Positions 62,467 through 64,000 of a DNA stretch of 64,000 nt are shown here, piece by piece. The position numbers were made by a program, and so were the translations under genes. The stretch is from NCBI RefSeq assembly GCF_030814315.1, contig NZ_JAUSUV010000001.1, positions 1-64,000 on the forward strand, read 5' to 3'. Source of the DNA: Croceifilum oryzae. Lineage in GTDB: Bacteria; Bacillota; Bacilli; Thermoactinomycetales; Thermoactinomycetaceae. How positions within the stretch are numbered: the stretch's first letter is position 1; each line of letters opens with the position of its first letter. The notes under the pieces were generated by a model. That model was given only the letters and a program-made list of their open reading frames with translations. It did not search any database and had not been told where the DNA came from.

Positions 62467-63363
62467 ATGAATCTTACATGGAAGAGAGCCTCTGAGTTGT
62501 CCGTCGATCAACTCCTCCAAGTGTGGAATCAAAGCTTTGAAGGCTATTTTGTAGATATGACGATGACGGCTAGTCAGTTAGAGGCTAGATTCGTACGCGA
62601 TCAAATCTCGTTAGATCATTCGATCGTTGGTTATGCGAACTCGGAGCCGGTAGGGCTGGTACTAAATGCTCTTCAGATGATAAAAAGTCAGAAGATTTCA
62701 TGGAATGGCGGTACTGCTGTTATGCCTAAATATCGGAATCAGAAGTTGGGGCATCTTTTTATGGAGCGGGTTTTAGAGATCTATCAGGAACAAGGTGTTC
62801 AGACTGCGTATTTAGAGGCATTTGCAGAAAATGCCCCCGCTATCCGGCTCTATGAGAAGATGGGCTATCAAGCAATAGATCGTCTTTGTTTCTACAGCTT
62901 GCGGACAGAGGGATCTTGGGCAGGGTCTATCCGGGGCTTACCGGATTGGATGGTTCGATCTGTGAGTCCAGAGGAAGTGAGTAAGCTTTCGTTTTATCAG
63001 CATTTTGCTCCTTGGCAAACACAGTGGGATCATATACCGGAAGCAAAAGGAATGATCCTTGAACATCCTGAGTACGGTCCCATTTCATATGCTCTTTATC
63101 GATTGACGAGAGAGGAAGAGAAAGCTCAAACGGTGGTGACTCTGTATCAAGTAGGATTTGCTACCGAATTCCAAATGAATCCTGAGGCAAATGAGCAATT
63201 GATTCATCATCTATTTGCCACACATCAGGATGCATTCTTACTGTATACAACCGTTAATTTATCAATGAAAAATCAAGTGTTCCTACATATGTTAGAGCAG
63301 TATGGTTTTGAAAAATCAATTGAACAAGTGTTTATGAAGAAAGACTTTCTTGGAACCAATTGA
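62467..63363 (+). CDS. GNAT-family N-acetyltransferase
   Basis: 298 residues. The N-terminal GNAT domain (about residues 1-145) has GGTAVMPKYRNQKLGHLFME, the acetyl-CoA-binding motif A, and AENAPAIRLYEKMGYQ, motif B. The C-terminal half is a second, less conserved domain of GNAT-like length, so this is the two-domain type. The substrate is unknown. GGGGAGGG precedes ATG 62467. Confidence 0.88.
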   Translation: MNLTWKRASELSVDQLLQVWNQSFEGYFVDMTMTASQLEARFVRDQISLDHSIVGYANSEPVGLVLNALQMIKSQKISWNGGTAVMPKYRNQKLGHLFMERVLEIYQEQGVQTAYLEAFAENAPAIRLYEKMGYQAIDRLCFYSLRTEGSWAGSIRGLPDWMVRSVSPEEVSKLSFYQHFAPWQTQWDHIPEAKGMILEHPEYGPISYALYRLTREEEKAQTVVTLYQVGFATEFQMNPEANEQLIHHLFATHQDAFLLYTTVNLSMKNQVFLHMLEQYGFEKSIEQVFMKKDFLGTN

Positions 63364-63494
63364 TTGATTATCATCGTTTCCTTTTTTTCAAGCCTTATTG
63401 GGATAATTTAACTTCCTTTTTTCGTAAAGATTTAGGAGGAATTTTTTCTGTGAATGGGTAATAGATAGATATAAAGCGGAAGGAGGATTCAATT

Positions 63495-64000
63495 ATGGAT
63501 TATATCGTCCGTGGCAATAATGTTGTGGTGACAGATGCACTAAGAGAGTACGTCGAAAAGCGTTTAGCAAAACTGGAGCGTTACCTCATAAGTAATGATA
63601 CTTCTGAGGCGCATGTATCGTTAACTGTACAAGGCAGCAAAGATCAACACAAGGTGGAAGTAACGATTCCGTTTCCAGGGTTACTTCTTCGAGCCGAAGA
63701 TCAAGGTGAGGATATGTATGCATCGATTGATCTTGTGGTAGAGAAGCTAGAACGTCAGGTTCGTAAGTACAAAACCCGAATTCATCGCAAAGCCCGTCAG
63801 GAAGGTAGTCTCCGTTCGCAATATATGGAAGAAGCTTTAGCCGCTTACTCAGCTATCGCGGCAACAGCAGTGGAAGAAGAGTGGGATTCTAGTTCCCCCT
63901 CCGATGTCGAGATCGTCCGCACGAAGCGTTTTCAGTTTAAACCAATGGGGATGGACGAAGCCGTGTTACAAATGGACATGCTAAGTCATAACTTCTTTGT
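63495..64000 (+). CDS. hpf: Ribosome hibernation promoting factor, long form (3' end outside window)
   Basis: Starts at ATG 63495 with GGAAGGAGG about 8 bases upstream and is open to the window end (168 full codons visible). The N-terminal domain has MDYIVRGNNVVVTDALREYV and VEKLERQVRKYKTRIHRKAR; after a linker the C-terminal dimerisation domain begins with EIVRTKRFQFKPMGMDEAV, so this is the long HPF that forms 100S ribosomes alone. B. subtilis hpf (yvyD) is stress-regulated; no clear sigma-B or sigma-H promoter could be confirmed upstream. Confidence 0.95.
   Translation, partial: MDYIVRGNNVVVTDALREYVEKRLAKLERYLISNDTSEAHVSLTVQGSKDQHKVEVTIPFPGLLLRAEDQGEDMYASIDLVVEKLERQVRKYKTRIHRKARQEGSLRSQYMEEALAAYSAIAATAVEEEWDSSSPSDVEIVRTKRFQFKPMGMDEAVLQMDMLSHNFF

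Noticed and set aside
63436-63463. Possible sigma-H promoter or three-codon ORF (AGGAGG then GTG AAT GGG TAA) before hpf
   Set aside because: Spacing does not fit the sigma-H consensus, and a three-codon frame cannot be distinguished from chance.

Overview
The window is from a spore-forming low-GC Gram-positive bacterium of the order Bacillales, most likely family Thermoactinomycetaceae. Three observations support this. An 11-subunit nuoABCDHIJKLMN operon lies beside a Bacillus-type DUF1146-ywmB-murA-spoIID-spoIIQ-spoIIID block. A degU-comFA-comFC block lies next to LytR-CpsA-Psr (LCP) and yvyE genes. Spore-surface collagen-like genes are also present. The family assignment is inference; no marker-gene comparison was run. 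No CRISPR array, prophage, insertion sequence or tRNA gene was seen.

Layout. 1-365 is the end of an rRNA operon (23S tail, 5S, terminator). 629-988 is a small secreted protein. 1589-11834 is the complex I operon without nuoEFG. 12012-20437 holds housekeeping and sporulation genes: DUF1146, ywmB, murA, spoIID, spoIIQ, spoIIID, an EpuA-like membrane protein, a CDP-alcohol phosphatidyltransferase, malic enzyme and fabZ. 20744-33938 is a surface-polysaccharide locus. It has a UDP-diacetamido-uronic acid pathway (WbpB/E/A/D-like), flippase, two paralogous polymerase/ligase proteins, two glycosyltransferases, an epimerase, an initiating sugar-phosphate transferase, and a 36-codon ORF on the opposite strand. 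34005-36506 is a SAM-I riboswitch with metN-metI-metQ. 36555-38309 holds mazEF and a class A beta-lactamase.

38527-46026 (minus strand) is an envelope-related block: an M1 metallopeptidase, a FemAB-like aminoacyltransferase, and an OmpR-type two-component system flanked by two DUF4309 lipoproteins. A nearly identical 100-bp promoter-like repeat precedes both the lipoprotein/two-component unit and the FemAB/M1 unit. 46213-48653 has small, partly unknown genes, a SMI1/KNR4 protein and a collagen-like protein. 48677-52920 (minus) is yvyE and three tandem LCP ligases. 53118-54487 is metK behind a leader with a terminator/antiterminator arrangement that is not an S-box. 54613-58380 is a DegU-like regulator, an unknown membrane protein, comFA, comFC and HU. 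58554-61973 is a divergent pair of collagen-like genes whose promoters and N-termini form an inverted duplication. The window ends with a cold-shock gene, a GNAT gene and the 5' part of hpf.

How it may fit together (inference). Much of the window builds or senses the cell envelope: murA, LCP ligases, the polysaccharide locus, FemAB, and the lipoprotein/two-component block. Three transcription starts of the polysaccharide locus each carry a TGTWAH-N5-TGTWAH direct repeat, the form of the WalR (or the related PhoP) box. The lipoprotein/two-component block carries its own shared promoter repeat. These two regulatory patterns are the most interesting signals in the window.
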